This document shows positions 26,507 to 35,329 of a DNA stretch of 64,000 nucleotides, in pieces (position 1 is the stretch's first letter; the number at the start of each line of letters is the position of its first letter). Under the pieces are notes generated by a model. That model was not told where the DNA came from. It worked only from the letters and a program-made list of their open reading frames with translations, and searched no databases. Source of the stretch: Deferribacteraceae bacterium V6Fe1 (GTDB lineage: Bacteria > Chrysiogenota > Deferribacteres > Deferribacterales > Deferrivibrionaceae); contig CP063375.1 of NCBI GenBank assembly GCA_022813675.1, positions 818,001 to 882,000 of the forward strand, in the 5' to 3' direction. Position numbers and translations under genes: made by a program.

Positions 26507-27234
26507 ACGGATTTGTTAAAACTATAGAACTCACAAATTTAAATAAAATATTAAATTCCTATGAAGAACTAAATATAAATAATAATAAAAGTTTAGCATT
26601 ATGGAAGATGGACATTGATGATCAGCCCATTTTTCGTTATATTTACAGAAATGTTAAGCCAAGGAGGCATCTGGAGTTTGGTACATGGCAGGGGGCTGGT
26701 TTGCTTTATTGCTTGGAAGAATGTAGTGCAACTGTATGGACAATAAACCTGCCCTTTGGAGAATTTGTTAATGGGGACATAACATATGGAGTTTATACAG
26801 ATGAATTGGAGTCTGTAAAAGCATGGGCCAACAAAATAGGTTTTGAATGGAAAAGTAGTCACCAAACAGATACTTTTGGTTTTATAGGAAGGCATTACCT
26901 TAATAAAAGTTTAGGCAATAGGGTTTGTCAAATATATTGTGACAGCAGAGATTGGGATACATCAAATTATCCTAAAAGTTTTTTTGACTCGGTTTTAGTT
27001 GATGGCGGACACCAGACTGAAGTTGTCAAAAATGATACTGAGAAGTCCATTCCATTATTAAGGAGTGGTGGAATTATGATATGGCATGATTACTGTCCAC
27101 CAGTTTATGATGATTTTGAATGTGTAAAGGGAGTAATAGATGCTATTGAATTGATGAAAGAAAATTTAAGTTTATATTTTAAAAACTTATATTGGATCAA
27201 TCCAAGTTGGATTTTATTTGGTATAAAAAAATGA
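26503..27234 (+). CDS. Class I SAM methyltransferase (Methyltransf_24-like)
   Basis: A 243-residue protein with a Rossmann methyltransferase core: HLEFGTWQGAGLLYCLEE is motif I, and SFFDSVLVDGGHQTEVVKNDTEKSIPLLRSGGIMIWHDYCPP matches the conserved D-G-x-H and late aspartate segments of the Methyltransf_24/cephalosporin-hydroxylase type. The start overlaps the FkbM gene and the stop overlaps the following glycosyltransferase start (ATGA), so the three genes form a tightly coupled unit. The acceptor is unknown, probably a sugar of the same glycan. Confidence 0.82.
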   Translation: MNGFVKTIELTNLNKILNSYEELNINNNKSLALWKMDIDDQPIFRYIYRNVKPRRHLEFGTWQGAGLLYCLEECSATVWTINLPFGEFVNGDITYGVYTDELESVKAWANKIGFEWKSSHQTDTFGFIGRHYLNKSLGNRVCQIYCDSRDWDTSNYPKSFFDSVLVDGGHQTEVVKNDTEKSIPLLRSGGIMIWHDYCPPVYDDFECVKGVIDAIELMKENLSLYFKNLYWINPSWILFGIKK

Positions 27235-29876
27235 GTTTTGATATGGGTAATACTTATCTATCAATTGTAATTCCAGTTAGAAACGATAATCATGGTGGAG
27301 ATTTTATTAAAAGATTCCAAAATTGTTTAAATTCTATATTTTATTTGAATAGTAAGTACCATTTTCCTATTGAAGTTGTAATAGTTGAATGGAATACGCC
27401 TGATTATAAACCTTCTATTTCTAAATATATGAATATAGATAGCAAACCTGATTCTTGTGATATATTTTATTATAATGTTCCCTCAACTGTTCACAATAAA
27501 TATAAATATTCAAATAGACTTTTCTTATACCAAATGATTGCTAAGAATGTGGGAATAAGAAGATCTTTAGGGGAATTTATTTTGTGCACTAATGCTGATA
27601 TAATTTTTTCAGAAGAATTATTTAGATTCTTAAGCGAAATGACGTTAGAAAAAGATAAAATTTATAGGGCCATTAGAGTCGATGTTGATAATAAAATGCT
27701 TGACTTTGAATCTTATCAAGATTTAATTGAATATTGCCAAGAAAGTGTTATTAGAGTAAATGGTTATACATCTCTTTCTTCTAAAGATTATAGAAAAGAT
27801 GAGTTTCTCATAGTAAACTTACTGTCCAATATAGAAAGATTTAATCTTTTTAGTGGAAAGCTTGAAGAAAAAATAGAATATTTTTTTACCAATGCTTGCG
27901 GCGACTTTCAATTAATGCATAAAGATAATTGGGAGAAGTTACGTGGTTATCCAGAATTTGATAAGTACTCTTTTCATTTAGATTCAATATTAGAGTACCA
28001 GGCTGTCTATTCTGGGATCAAAGAAGTAACTTTGCCTGATGAGAAATGTATATATCATATTGAGCACGACTCAGGGTTTGTTCCTGAAAAGAAATCTGAA
28101 TTTGAAAAAAAATATCCATTGGGGTTTAGAATTTCAGATTTAGAATTAGAGTATTACAGGATAGCAATCAAGAATTCTAATCAACCAAAAATATTTAATA
28201 CAGAAAGCTGGGGTCTTATTGATGAACCTCAAATCTTATCGGAAAGTAAGTTTTCTACCAAGATTGCTTTTGTGGCGATACCTAAGGATTTTAGTGATGA
28301 GTTTGAAATTATTCAATTTAATTCTATTAATAGTTGGTTAGATTTATCTGTAGAGAATGAAGTTTACTTACTTTGTGATAATAACTTTAAAAAATATCAA
28401 TTTCCGACAAAAGTTAAATACATAAAGGGTCTTGAGTACACTGAGCATAATAAACCATGTCTGAAATCAGCTTTTGAGCTTATCAAAAATAACATAAATG
28501 CTAATTATATAGTTTTTGTTAACAGTGACATTATATTGTTAGATAATTTTAGTAAAGTAGCTAAAAAAATAATAGAGGAAATTAAAGAAGATTTTTTAGT
28601 AGTTGGTAAAAGAATTAATATTAATATACAAAACAAAATAGATTTTAGGGATATACATTGGTGGGATAAAATTTTTAATATTGGAAAAGAAAGTAAAGAA
28701 GATACTGAGCTATCCATAGACTACTTTTTCTTTCATAGGAACTTTCTTAACGACCGATTTCCAAAATTATCAATTGGTGGTATGTATTGGGATAATTGGC
28801 TAATAAGCAAAGCTTTTCGTGATAAGTTAATATTAGTAGATGTTTCTAAAGCAATTACTGCTCTGCATCAGAATCATAAATATAAAGGTAATTTAACTGT
28901 TAAAGATATTATTGCAAGTGATATGGCAAAAGAAAATTTTAGACTTATAGGAGGTCATTTGAATAAAAAACATTTAGGAAATATTAAATTAGAATTTTGC
29001 AATAATAAGTTTTTAATTAAAGGATATAAAGAAGTAGATATAGTAAATATAAAAGAATTACATAGAGCTAATTTTAAAAATTTTGAAGATTATGATGAGC
29101 AGATTTTGCAATATATATCTTCATTTATTAATAATCCCTTTGATGTTAATTTTGATATAGGTTTTTATTTAAAAAACTTGCCTGTTTTTTCTTACAACCC
29201 AGATGCTTTATTAAATATAAGTATAGGAATAGTTTTATACGATATGAGGGAATACCTTACTTTATTTTCTCCTTTTATGGTAAGAGCGGCAGAATTAGGT
29301 TACCTAAATGGTGATAATTTATTAGGTTTGCGTTTTAAAGGTATATCAACAGTTCATATAAATTATTGGAAAAATGAGATTGACTCAGGTAATAAAGATG
29401 CTAAATTAGTTTTAGCTTTAATTTATTATTATGGATTAGGTTGTAAAAAAGATGAAAAAATCGCGTTAGAAATTTTATTTGATTATTATTTAGATAACAA
29501 TGCGTCTAAAATTATTAAATTGTTATTTTTCAGACTTTTTTTCGATGCAGATAAAAAAAAGTATATGAAAAAATACATTGATTATTTTAAAACTGAGATA
29601 GATGCGGAAACATTTTATTTTTTGGGAATGGTATACTGCAGAGGAATAGGAAATTTTATAGAAGAAAATGAAGAAAAATCCAAAGAATATTTTATGAAAG
29701 CGGCAAAAAATGGTTTACCCCAAGGATTTAATTATCTTGGAGTTAAATTTTTAATGGAAAATAAATTAGAAAAATCAAAGTTTTATTTTGATTTAGGTGC
29801 TAAATTTGGTGATCAATTATCTATAAAAAATTTAAAATATGTTAATAAATTTGAAGATGCAAATATACAACATTGA
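27231..29876 (+). CDS. Multi-domain glycosyltransferase: two GT-A-like domains plus Sel1-like repeats
   Basis: An 881-residue protein starting at ATG 27231, which overlaps the preceding stop. Residues about 1-300 are a GT2-type domain (YLSIVIPVRNDN, then LCTNADIIFSEELFRFL with an NAD-type metal site). Residues about 340-600 look like a second GT-A-like domain (IAFVAIPKDF, YIVFVNSDIILLDNF, SIGGMYWDNWLISKA). Residues about 690-875 contain Sel1/TPR-like helical repeats (LALIYYYGLGCKKDEKIALE; GMVYCRGIGNF...KAAKNGLPQGFNYLG). The fusion suggests one protein adding two sugars and docking on a protein partner through the repeats, plausibly flagellin (inference). Confidence 0.78.
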   Translation: MSFDMGNTYLSIVIPVRNDNHGGDFIKRFQNCLNSIFYLNSKYHFPIEVVIVEWNTPDYKPSISKYMNIDSKPDSCDIFYYNVPSTVHNKYKYSNRLFLYQMIAKNVGIRRSLGEFILCTNADIIFSEELFRFLSEMTLEKDKIYRAIRVDVDNKMLDFESYQDLIEYCQESVIRVNGYTSLSSKDYRKDEFLIVNLLSNIERFNLFSGKLEEKIEYFFTNACGDFQLMHKDNWEKLRGYPEFDKYSFHLDSILEYQAVYSGIKEVTLPDEKCIYHIEHDSGFVPEKKSEFEKKYPLGFRISDLELEYYRIAIKNSNQPKIFNTESWGLIDEPQILSESKFSTKIAFVAIPKDFSDEFEIIQFNSINSWLDLSVENEVYLLCDNNFKKYQFPTKVKYIKGLEYTEHNKPCLKSAFELIKNNINANYIVFVNSDIILLDNFSKVAKKIIEEIKEDFLVVGKRININIQNKIDFRDIHWWDKIFNIGKESKEDTELSIDYFFFHRNFLNDRFPKLSIGGMYWDNWLISKAFRDKLILVDVSKAITALHQNHKYKGNLTVKDIIASDMAKENFRLIGGHLNKKHLGNIKLEFCNNKFLIKGYKEVDIVNIKELHRANFKNFEDYDEQILQYISSFINNPFDVNFDIGFYLKNLPVFSYNPDALLNISIGIVLYDMREYLTLFSPFMVRAAELGYLNGDNLLGLRFKGISTVHINYWKNEIDSGNKDAKLVLALIYYYGLGCKKDEKIALEILFDYYLDNNASKIIKLLFFRLFFDADKKKYMKKYIDYFKTEIDAETFYFLGMVYCRGIGNFIEENEEKSKEYFMKAAKNGLPQGFNYLGVKFLMENKLEKSKFYFDLGAKFGDQLSIKNLKYVNKFEDANIQH

Positions 29877-30957
29877 AGACATCTCCTACACGATAACCGA
29901 ATTTTGCCCTGGCCCTTGCAGATACTGCTCTATTTGGAAATTACCAAAAAAGACTGAGCAAGAGCTTAACTCTCAAGAGATGGATAGTATATTTTCATCC
30001 AAATATTTAAATCTTAAAAAAGTTCATATTACCGGTGGTGAGCCACACTTGACCGATAATTATTTTAGAGCGATAGATTCAATAGTCAAGTATCACCCGG
30101 ACACTGTTATTGATTCACCTATTACCGGCTGGTTTCCTGACAGACATGAGGAAATTGCCAAATATGCTTTAAAAAAAATGAATTTGATAAGGCTTGATAT
30201 TTCTCTTGATGGTGATGAAGAGACTAATTCTAAAATAAGGCTACATAAAGATGGATTTAAAAAGTCTTTAGAAACTATCGAAAGACTTAAAAAGATTAAA
30301 GGTGTTGTATTAAGATTGCAATTTACAATTTACAAAGAAAATTTGCATCTTATTGAGTGGATTTATAATTTTGCAAAAAAATTAGGAGTAGGGCTTTATA
30401 TCGGCTATGGCAGATATAATCCTGATAGATACAGAAATAAAAAAGATAATTTGACTAATAAAGAACTGTCGCAAGATGATTTTATTTTTACAAAAGAGGA
30501 GCTGGAGTTAATTGATGAACAGCTGAAAAATATAGGTTATGACAAGAGCAGATATGCAAGTAAATATCTTTTACAAAAGGCAGTTTTTGAAGGAAAGAAA
30601 ATAGATTTTAATTGCTATATGGGCGCAAGAAGTATTGATATAGACCCTTATGGAAATGTTTATCCTTGCCTCTTGTGGCTACCTTATTTAAAATTTGGTA
30701 ATATAAGAGAGGCAGGCTCTTTTGACAAAGTCTTAGAAACAGGAGTCAATATTTTAGATAAGATAGAAAATAAAGAGTGTCATCAAGATTGCCTTTATAC
30801 TTGCGCTAATAAATGTGAAATAGTTAATCCAAATGTAAAAGCTGTGGGAATGATTAATTATTCCGGTGGCAAATATGGCTTTATTTTTAGTGAAAATGAT
30901 GTAATCCCAATCCGCCCATTTTGGTACGAAGAATATAAGAAAAAAGGGCTTATTTAA
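29857..30957 (+). CDS. Radical-SAM protein with SPASM-type C-terminus
   Basis: A 366-residue radical-SAM enzyme. CPGPCRYC (about residues 14-21) binds the SAM cluster, HITGGEPHLT is the GGEP motif, and a SPASM-like region follows with CYMGARSIDIDPYGNVYPCLLW and then CHQDCLYTCANKC. I choose ATG 29857; 29839 is also in frame but deep inside the previous gene. The frame shares TAATG with the DUF354 gene downstream. From here the base composition becomes less AT-rich, so this gene and the next may belong to an older part of the locus. Substrate unknown; SPASM relatives act on peptides and on sugar nucleotides. Confidence 0.85.
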   Translation: MQIYNIEDISYTITEFCPGPCRYCSIWKLPKKTEQELNSQEMDSIFSSKYLNLKKVHITGGEPHLTDNYFRAIDSIVKYHPDTVIDSPITGWFPDRHEEIAKYALKKMNLIRLDISLDGDEETNSKIRLHKDGFKKSLETIERLKKIKGVVLRLQFTIYKENLHLIEWIYNFAKKLGVGLYIGYGRYNPDRYRNKKDNLTNKELSQDDFIFTKEELELIDEQLKNIGYDKSRYASKYLLQKAVFEGKKIDFNCYMGARSIDIDPYGNVYPCLLWLPYLKFGNIREAGSFDKVLETGVNILDKIENKECHQDCLYTCANKCEIVNPNVKAVGMINYSGGKYGFIFSENDVIPIRPFWYEEYKKKGLI

Positions 30958-32066
30958 TGATTTGGTTTGACCTTGTTACACCTAAATCAGTTCTTTTTTT
31001 TACACCTATCATAAGAGCAATTAAAGAAAATGGGCATGAGTCCCTGATTACTACTCGTTCGGGTGAAGGGTATAGCGAAATCATTGACTTGCTAAAACTA
31101 TACAACATTGACTTTGTTGACCGCGGGGTATTTGGTGGTGCGCGCCTTGAAGATAAGCTTTCTGCGTCCATCGAAAGGCAAAAGGCGCTGATCGAGTATA
31201 TTTCGATTTTTAAAGTAAAAAAACTTGTGTCCCTTTGCAGTGTAGATGCAAACAGAGTGGCATTTGGTCTTGGGATACCTGTAATAAATTTTTATGATAT
31301 CCCGTTGTCCGACTATAGAGCTGACTTTAGAAAGGCTTTACCTCAGGCAAGACTCACCTTGCCGCTTTCAGATAAAGTATTTAAACCGTTTGTCGTGCCT
31401 GATGAAATATTTATGCGTTTTTCCCTTGAGCAGCATCAAATTTATGAATATGGTTTTATCGACCCTGTTATATGGCTTAAAAATTTTAAGCCGGATTTTG
31501 ATTATGTAAAAAATATTTTTAAAAAATACAATATCGATATGAATAAGCCTTATATCCTTGTGCGCGAAGAGGAGTATAAAGCAAGCTATGTAGATAAAAA
31601 ATATCCGATACTTTACGAGTGTATTAACCAAATAAGAGAAAAGACACGGGCAAACATAATCTTTATTCCGAGATACGAATCAGACTACCTCAAAAAAGAG
31701 TTTCCTGACTGCTATGTATTAGAGGAAAAAGTTATTATCCAACACCTTCTTGCTTACGCCTCACTTTTTATCGGCGGTGGTGGCACACTTAACACAGAAA
31801 GTTGTTATTTCGGCACTCCGACAATTTCTACAAGAAGTTTTGTATCTCATTATGATAAATATCAAATTGACAATGGCCTTATGGTATGGGTGACTAATAA
31901 ATATGAATTGATTGATACCGCTATAAAGATGTTTGGCAAGCGCTATGATGGCAGGGCAAAAGATGTATTTTCAAAGATGGATGTCAATATTGAGCAAATC
32001 TTAAAGGTGATTATGAATGGGGAGATAGCAAAGAGTGAATTTAGTATGTTTGATACTTTAGAGTAA
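30957..32066 (+). CDS. DUF354 family protein (GT-B/epimerase-like fold)
   Basis: A 369-residue DUF354 protein. The N-terminus WFDLVTPKSVLFFTPIIRAI and the ARLTLPLSDKVFKPF, ILVREEEYKASY and ASLFIGGGGTLNTESCYFGTPTIS segments are those of this family. Its fold resembles UDP-GlcNAc 2-epimerases and GT-B glycosyltransferases. Members lie mostly in surface-polysaccharide loci of archaea and bacteria, but the reaction is not established. It is the last gene before the flagellin promoter. A glycine-rich nucleotide-facing loop (FIGGGGT) suggests that it binds a nucleotide sugar. Confidence 0.85.
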   Translation: MIWFDLVTPKSVLFFTPIIRAIKENGHESLITTRSGEGYSEIIDLLKLYNIDFVDRGVFGGARLEDKLSASIERQKALIEYISIFKVKKLVSLCSVDANRVAFGLGIPVINFYDIPLSDYRADFRKALPQARLTLPLSDKVFKPFVVPDEIFMRFSLEQHQIYEYGFIDPVIWLKNFKPDFDYVKNIFKKYNIDMNKPYILVREEEYKASYVDKKYPILYECINQIREKTRANIIFIPRYESDYLKKEFPDCYVLEEKVIIQHLLAYASLFIGGGGTLNTESCYFGTPTISTRSFVSHYDKYQIDNGLMVWVTNKYELIDTAIKMFGKRYDGRAKDVFSKMDVNIEQILKVIMNGEIAKSEFSMFDTLE

Positions 32067-32196
32067 TAATCAAAATATTGCATCTTATTTATCATGATTG
32101 GGGAAAAACAGTATTTTTTGGATGAAATAAATAATAGCTTTAACTAATGGGTTAAAGGTTATTGAAAAATAAAAATTACAGAAAATAAAATTTTTC

Positions 32197-32223
32197 TAAA
32201 GTTTTTTTCGCCTTGTTCGATTA
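32197..32223 (+). promoter_or_regulatory. Sigma-28 (FliA) promoter of flagellin
   Basis: TAAAGTTT, then 11 bases, then TTCGATTA matches the flagellar sigma-28 consensus TAAAGTTT-N11-GCCGATAA with the correct spacing. Transcription would begin near 32231, about 245 bases before the flagellin ATG, leaving an unusually long leader. Confidence 0.8.
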
Positions 32224-32265
32224 GGTAGTCAGAAAGCTAAATAGGTTAGAGGTACTGAGACAATC

Positions 32266-32307
32266 GGGCCGATGTGGTGTTAGACCATGTCGGCCCTTTT
32301 TGTTTTG
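32266..32307 (+). terminator. GC-rich hairpin plus T-run inside the flagellin leader
   Basis: GGGCCGATGTGG (32266-32277) pairs with CCATGTCGGCCC (32285-32296), using two G-U pairs, around a 7-base loop, and is followed by TTTTTGTTTTG. It looks like an intrinsic terminator. It may end the upstream island mRNA, end a short (about 70-nt) sigma-28 RNA, or act as an attenuator for flagellin. Confidence 0.75.
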
Positions 32308-32337
32308 TAGAGAAAAGTTGTTAAGGAGGTGAAAAGC

Positions 32338-32430
32338 AGTATTAAGCGCTAAGTGTTAAGTGTTGAGCAGGAAGTGGCGTTAAACGTTGAACCTTGAACG
32401 TAGAACGTTGAACTTTGAACGTTGAACAAC
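32338..32430. repeat. 7-nt-periodic intergenic repeat mosaic (copy 2)
   Basis: A TAAGTGT-type block (from 32341) is followed by GAACGTT/GAACGTA/GAACCTT units repeated about seven times with 7-base spacing. It lies in the flagellin leader, directly after a strong AAGGAGGTGA Shine-Dalgarno-like sequence (about 32321-32331) that no longer precedes a useful start codon. The rest of the 32067-32474 gap holds only the promoter and hairpin listed separately. Confidence 0.75.
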
Positions 32431-32474
32431 AAAAGGCAAGGATGCCAAAATTAAAAAACACATGGAGGTAAGTT

Positions 32475-34790
32475 ATGGCACTTACAATTTACAACAATAT
32501 TTCTTCGTTAACATCTCAAAGATATTTGGGGCAGACAAATTCTGCAACAGCTAAGACATTGGAAAAGCTTTCTTCAGGTCTTAGGATTAACCACGCAAGT
32601 GATGATGCATCAGGGCTTGCAATTAGTGAAAAATTAAGAGGGCAGATCAGCGGTCTTAAAAGAGCAAGTATGAATGCTCAAGACGGTATATCAATGCTGC
32701 AGACCGGTGAAGGTGCTTTGCAAGAAGTACAAAACATCATCCAAAGGATGAGAGAATTGGCAGTACAAGCTGCAAACGGCACATACACATCAAACGACCG
32801 TAAAGAGATTCAAAAAGAGGTAGATCAGCTTAAATCTGAAATAGACCGTATTTCATCTTCTACAGAGTTTAACACTAAGAAGTTGTTAAACGGCGATGCT
32901 ACTGCCCTTTGGTCAAGTGATAGCAATAAAATCGATGTTTCTGTGCTTGGTAAAGTAGCTGAAGGTAACTACAATATCAATATTAATGCTACTCCTGGTA
33001 CAAACTATGTATATAAGACTGATGTTATGACATTAAAAGATGGGGCATTGGCAGCAGAATTAGATTCTTCAACAACCGCACAAGTTGAAAAAATTGACAA
33101 TATCTCAGGATTGTTGCCAACTTTAAATAACAGTGATTTATCAGCATATGATATTGATATTAGTAAAACTAATGTGGCCACAGATGATGTGAAGATCATA
33201 TCAAAATATAGAGCTGACACTGCTACTGGCACTAATAATGGAATCACTACAATAACAACAGCTGCAGGTACAACAGTAAATGGTACAGGATATATAGAGT
33301 TTGAGGTTTTAACCAATATAGATATTTCTGTACAAGCAACTGATATTTCAAATGCAGCTAGAGCAAGGTTTATTGATGCAACTACTGGCCAGGTAAGTGA
33401 TTGGGTTTCAATGAGTTTTGATGATTCGGCAAGTGCTTTTACTACAGTTACAGGTGCTTTTAATGGCGGAACTTTAACAATTGGTGCTGCTGATACAAAT
33501 GGTGATTTTGTGGCAGGTGATAAAGCATTGTTATCACAAATTGATGCAGGTACTGTTGATGCTTCTACTGCTGGTAACGCTGCATTAACTATTACAGATG
33601 CATATGGTAACTCTGGGCTTGAAATTGAAGTCGCAAATTTTGTGAGTTCAGCTGAAAATGCAAGGACTACACTTTATATTGCACAAATGGATACAGCTAC
33701 CGGCTCACTCAACACTGGAAAGCTTGACATAGTAATGCAAAAAGCAGCTGATGTTTCAACTGGAACTCAAATAGTATTTGATGTTGCAGGAGCAGGCGAT
33801 AGGGCTACAACTTCTACCCAATTAAAAGATGTCGCTAGATTTGTGACAGCTGACGGCAGAAACTTGTTTGACAGTACTCAGGAGCTTACAATATTTGGAA
33901 ATGGTAAACAGACTACTATCTATCTTGAAGGCAGTGATACTATCGAAGATTTTGAAACCAAGCTTACAAATGCCATAAAAAATGATTTAGGAATGGGTGC
34001 TGGAAGCAGTATTGATGAGCATTTGGTTGATTATGTGACAAGTCCTACAGCGGGGAACCAGGCTGTTGAAGGTACATTTGTTATTCAATCAGCATTACTT
34101 GGGGAAGATAGCAAGCTATCATTCATAGGAGACCAGTCTCTTATAGATGGACTGTCACTTGCTACAATTCAAGAAGGTGAAGATTCAGAGCTTACTCTTA
34201 CAGTAACCAATGCTCACACTGGTGAAGAGGTAGGTAGTGATGTAGTAAATGACTATACGCTGAAAAATGTTATTGCAGGTGTAAATGTTAAGATTGACTC
34301 TTCTCTTGATATCTCAAGGGCTTGGAATACGTCAACTAAATCAATAGATTTTTCATCAACAACTGGTACAGTAGATGTCAAACTGCACCTTGTTGACAAC
34401 TCTACAGACCTTCAGATTGGTGCAAACGAAGGGCAGGCTATCAATGTAAACATAGCTCAGATTGATACCAAATCACTTGGGCTTGATGATGTATTGATGG
34501 TTGACCAGCCTTCAGCTCAAAAAGCTATTACAAAGCTTGACAAGGCACTTGAATTTGTATCAAGCACAAGGGCTACAATAGGTGCTCAGATTAACAGGCT
34601 TGAAAGTGCAATATCAAACCTTGATACTACAAGAGAAAACTTAACTGCTTCTGAGTCAAGGATTCGTGACCTTGATATGGCTGAAGAGATGGCTAAATTT
34701 ACAAGGAACCAAATCCTTTCTCAAGCTGGTACTGCAATGCTTGCACAAGCTAATCAGTTACCACAGATGGCTTTACAACTTCTTCAGTAA
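32475..34790 (+). CDS. fliC: Flagellin with a large variable domain
   Basis: A 771-residue flagellin, well above the common 270-500. Residues 1 to about 140 are the conserved D0/D1 N-terminus (INHASDDASGLAISEKLRGQ, NAQDGISMLQTGEGAL). Residues about 685-771 are the C-terminal D1/D0 (LESAISNLDTTRENLTASES, MAKFTRNQILSQAGTAMLAQ), ending LQLLQ. The central 540 residues are Thr/Ser/Ala/Asp-rich, form the exposed surface of the filament and offer many possible O-glycosylation sites. GGAGGT precedes the ATG. Sigma-28 promoter upstream; flaG downstream. The neighbouring glycosyltransferase, methyltransferase and radical-SAM genes probably decorate this protein. Confidence 0.97.
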   Translation: MALTIYNNISSLTSQRYLGQTNSATAKTLEKLSSGLRINHASDDASGLAISEKLRGQISGLKRASMNAQDGISMLQTGEGALQEVQNIIQRMRELAVQAANGTYTSNDRKEIQKEVDQLKSEIDRISSSTEFNTKKLLNGDATALWSSDSNKIDVSVLGKVAEGNYNININATPGTNYVYKTDVMTLKDGALAAELDSSTTAQVEKIDNISGLLPTLNNSDLSAYDIDISKTNVATDDVKIISKYRADTATGTNNGITTITTAAGTTVNGTGYIEFEVLTNIDISVQATDISNAARARFIDATTGQVSDWVSMSFDDSASAFTTVTGAFNGGTLTIGAADTNGDFVAGDKALLSQIDAGTVDASTAGNAALTITDAYGNSGLEIEVANFVSSAENARTTLYIAQMDTATGSLNTGKLDIVMQKAADVSTGTQIVFDVAGAGDRATTSTQLKDVARFVTADGRNLFDSTQELTIFGNGKQTTIYLEGSDTIEDFETKLTNAIKNDLGMGAGSSIDEHLVDYVTSPTAGNQAVEGTFVIQSALLGEDSKLSFIGDQSLIDGLSLATIQEGEDSELTLTVTNAHTGEEVGSDVVNDYTLKNVIAGVNVKIDSSLDISRAWNTSTKSIDFSSTTGTVDVKLHLVDNSTDLQIGANEGQAINVNIAQIDTKSLGLDDVLMVDQPSAQKAITKLDKALEFVSSTRATIGAQINRLESAISNLDTTRENLTASESRIRDLDMAEEMAKFTRNQILSQAGTAMLAQANQLPQMALQLLQ

Positions 34791-34810
34791 ACTGGCGGTA
34801 ACAAAATTTA

Positions 34811-34832
34811 AGGGCAGGGTCATCCCTGCTCT
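34811..34832 (+). other. Hairpin between flagellin and flaG
   Basis: AGGGCAGGG and CCCTGCTCT pair over 9 bp, including one G-T pair, around TCAT. No T-run follows, so this is more likely an mRNA-stabilising or processing hairpin that favours flagellin over flaG than a true terminator. Confidence 0.5.
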
Positions 34833-34855
34833 AAACTAAAAAGGCGGTGATTAAA

Positions 34856-35206
34856 ATGTTGGATACTATAAGAAATGTCACAGCTCATCAGGTGGAGCAA
34901 GCATCAAAACCTATTGATGCGGCTTCAAAAGATGTGGCTAAGCAACAGGCTCAGCAGGTTGTGGCAGAAAAAAGGCAACCCTCAGAGGAGCAGGTAAAGT
35001 CTGCCGTTGAGGACCTTAACAAAACACTGCAAAATTTGAATGTAAAACGCCAGTTTGTCGTAGACAAAGAAGTTGACAAAGTGATTGTGAAGGTGATTGA
35101 CAGCGACGAAAAAGAGGTGATCAGGCAGATACCTTCTGAGGAAGCATTAAAATTGTCAAAAAATGTCAAAGAGATGATTGGTCTCTTGTTTGACAGCAAA
35201 TCTTAA
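34856..35206 (+). CDS. flaG: FlaG family flagellar protein
   Basis: A 116-residue FlaG protein. The C-terminal half (LQNLNVKRQFVVDKEVDKVIVKVID, then EEVIRQIPSEEALKL-type sequence and a final helix) is the FlaG domain. The N-terminal 50 residues are polar and Gln/Lys-rich. FlaG influences flagellar filament length in several bacteria. I choose ATG 34856 (MLDTIRNV) with GGCGGTGA upstream; GTG 34847 lies within that ribosome-binding site. It follows the flagellin by 65 bases and a hairpin, and a strong terminator ends the unit. Confidence 0.9.
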   Translation: MLDTIRNVTAHQVEQASKPIDAASKDVAKQQAQQVVAEKRQPSEEQVKSAVEDLNKTLQNLNVKRQFVVDKEVDKVIVKVIDSDEKEVIRQIPSEEALKLSKNVKEMIGLLFDSKS

Positions 35207-35213
35207 AATATTC

Positions 35214-35235
35214 GCCGGGGCAACCCGGCATTTTT
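35214..35235 (+). terminator. Intrinsic terminator after flaG
   Basis: GCCGGG (35214-35219) and CCCGGC (35224-35229) enclose a GCAA tetraloop, followed by ATTTTT. It starts 8 bases after the flaG stop. Confidence 0.88.
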
Positions 35236-35239
35236 AACT

Positions 35240-35322
35240 AGTGCTAAGTGCTAAGTGTTAAGCTAAAAGCAACATTGAACCTAGAACGTTGAACGTTGAA
35301 CCTAGAACGTAGAACGTAGAAC
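35240..35322. repeat. 7-nt-periodic intergenic repeat mosaic (copy 3)
   Basis: Begins with GTGCTAAGTGCTAAGTGTTA and continues as GAACCTA/GAACGTT/GAACGTA units every 7 bases. It fills the gap between the flaG terminator and the stop of the minus-strand ATPase gene. Confidence 0.75.
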
Positions 35323-35329
35323 ATACCAC

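Noticed and set aside
32338-32430. Possible CRISPR array
   Set aside because: The repeat unit is only 7 bases, has many variants and no unique spacers, so this is a tandem mosaic repeat and not a CRISPR.
34811-34832. Terminator after flagellin
   Set aside because: The stem is good but CTCTAAAC follows instead of a T-run, so an mRNA-stability or processing hairpin is more likely.
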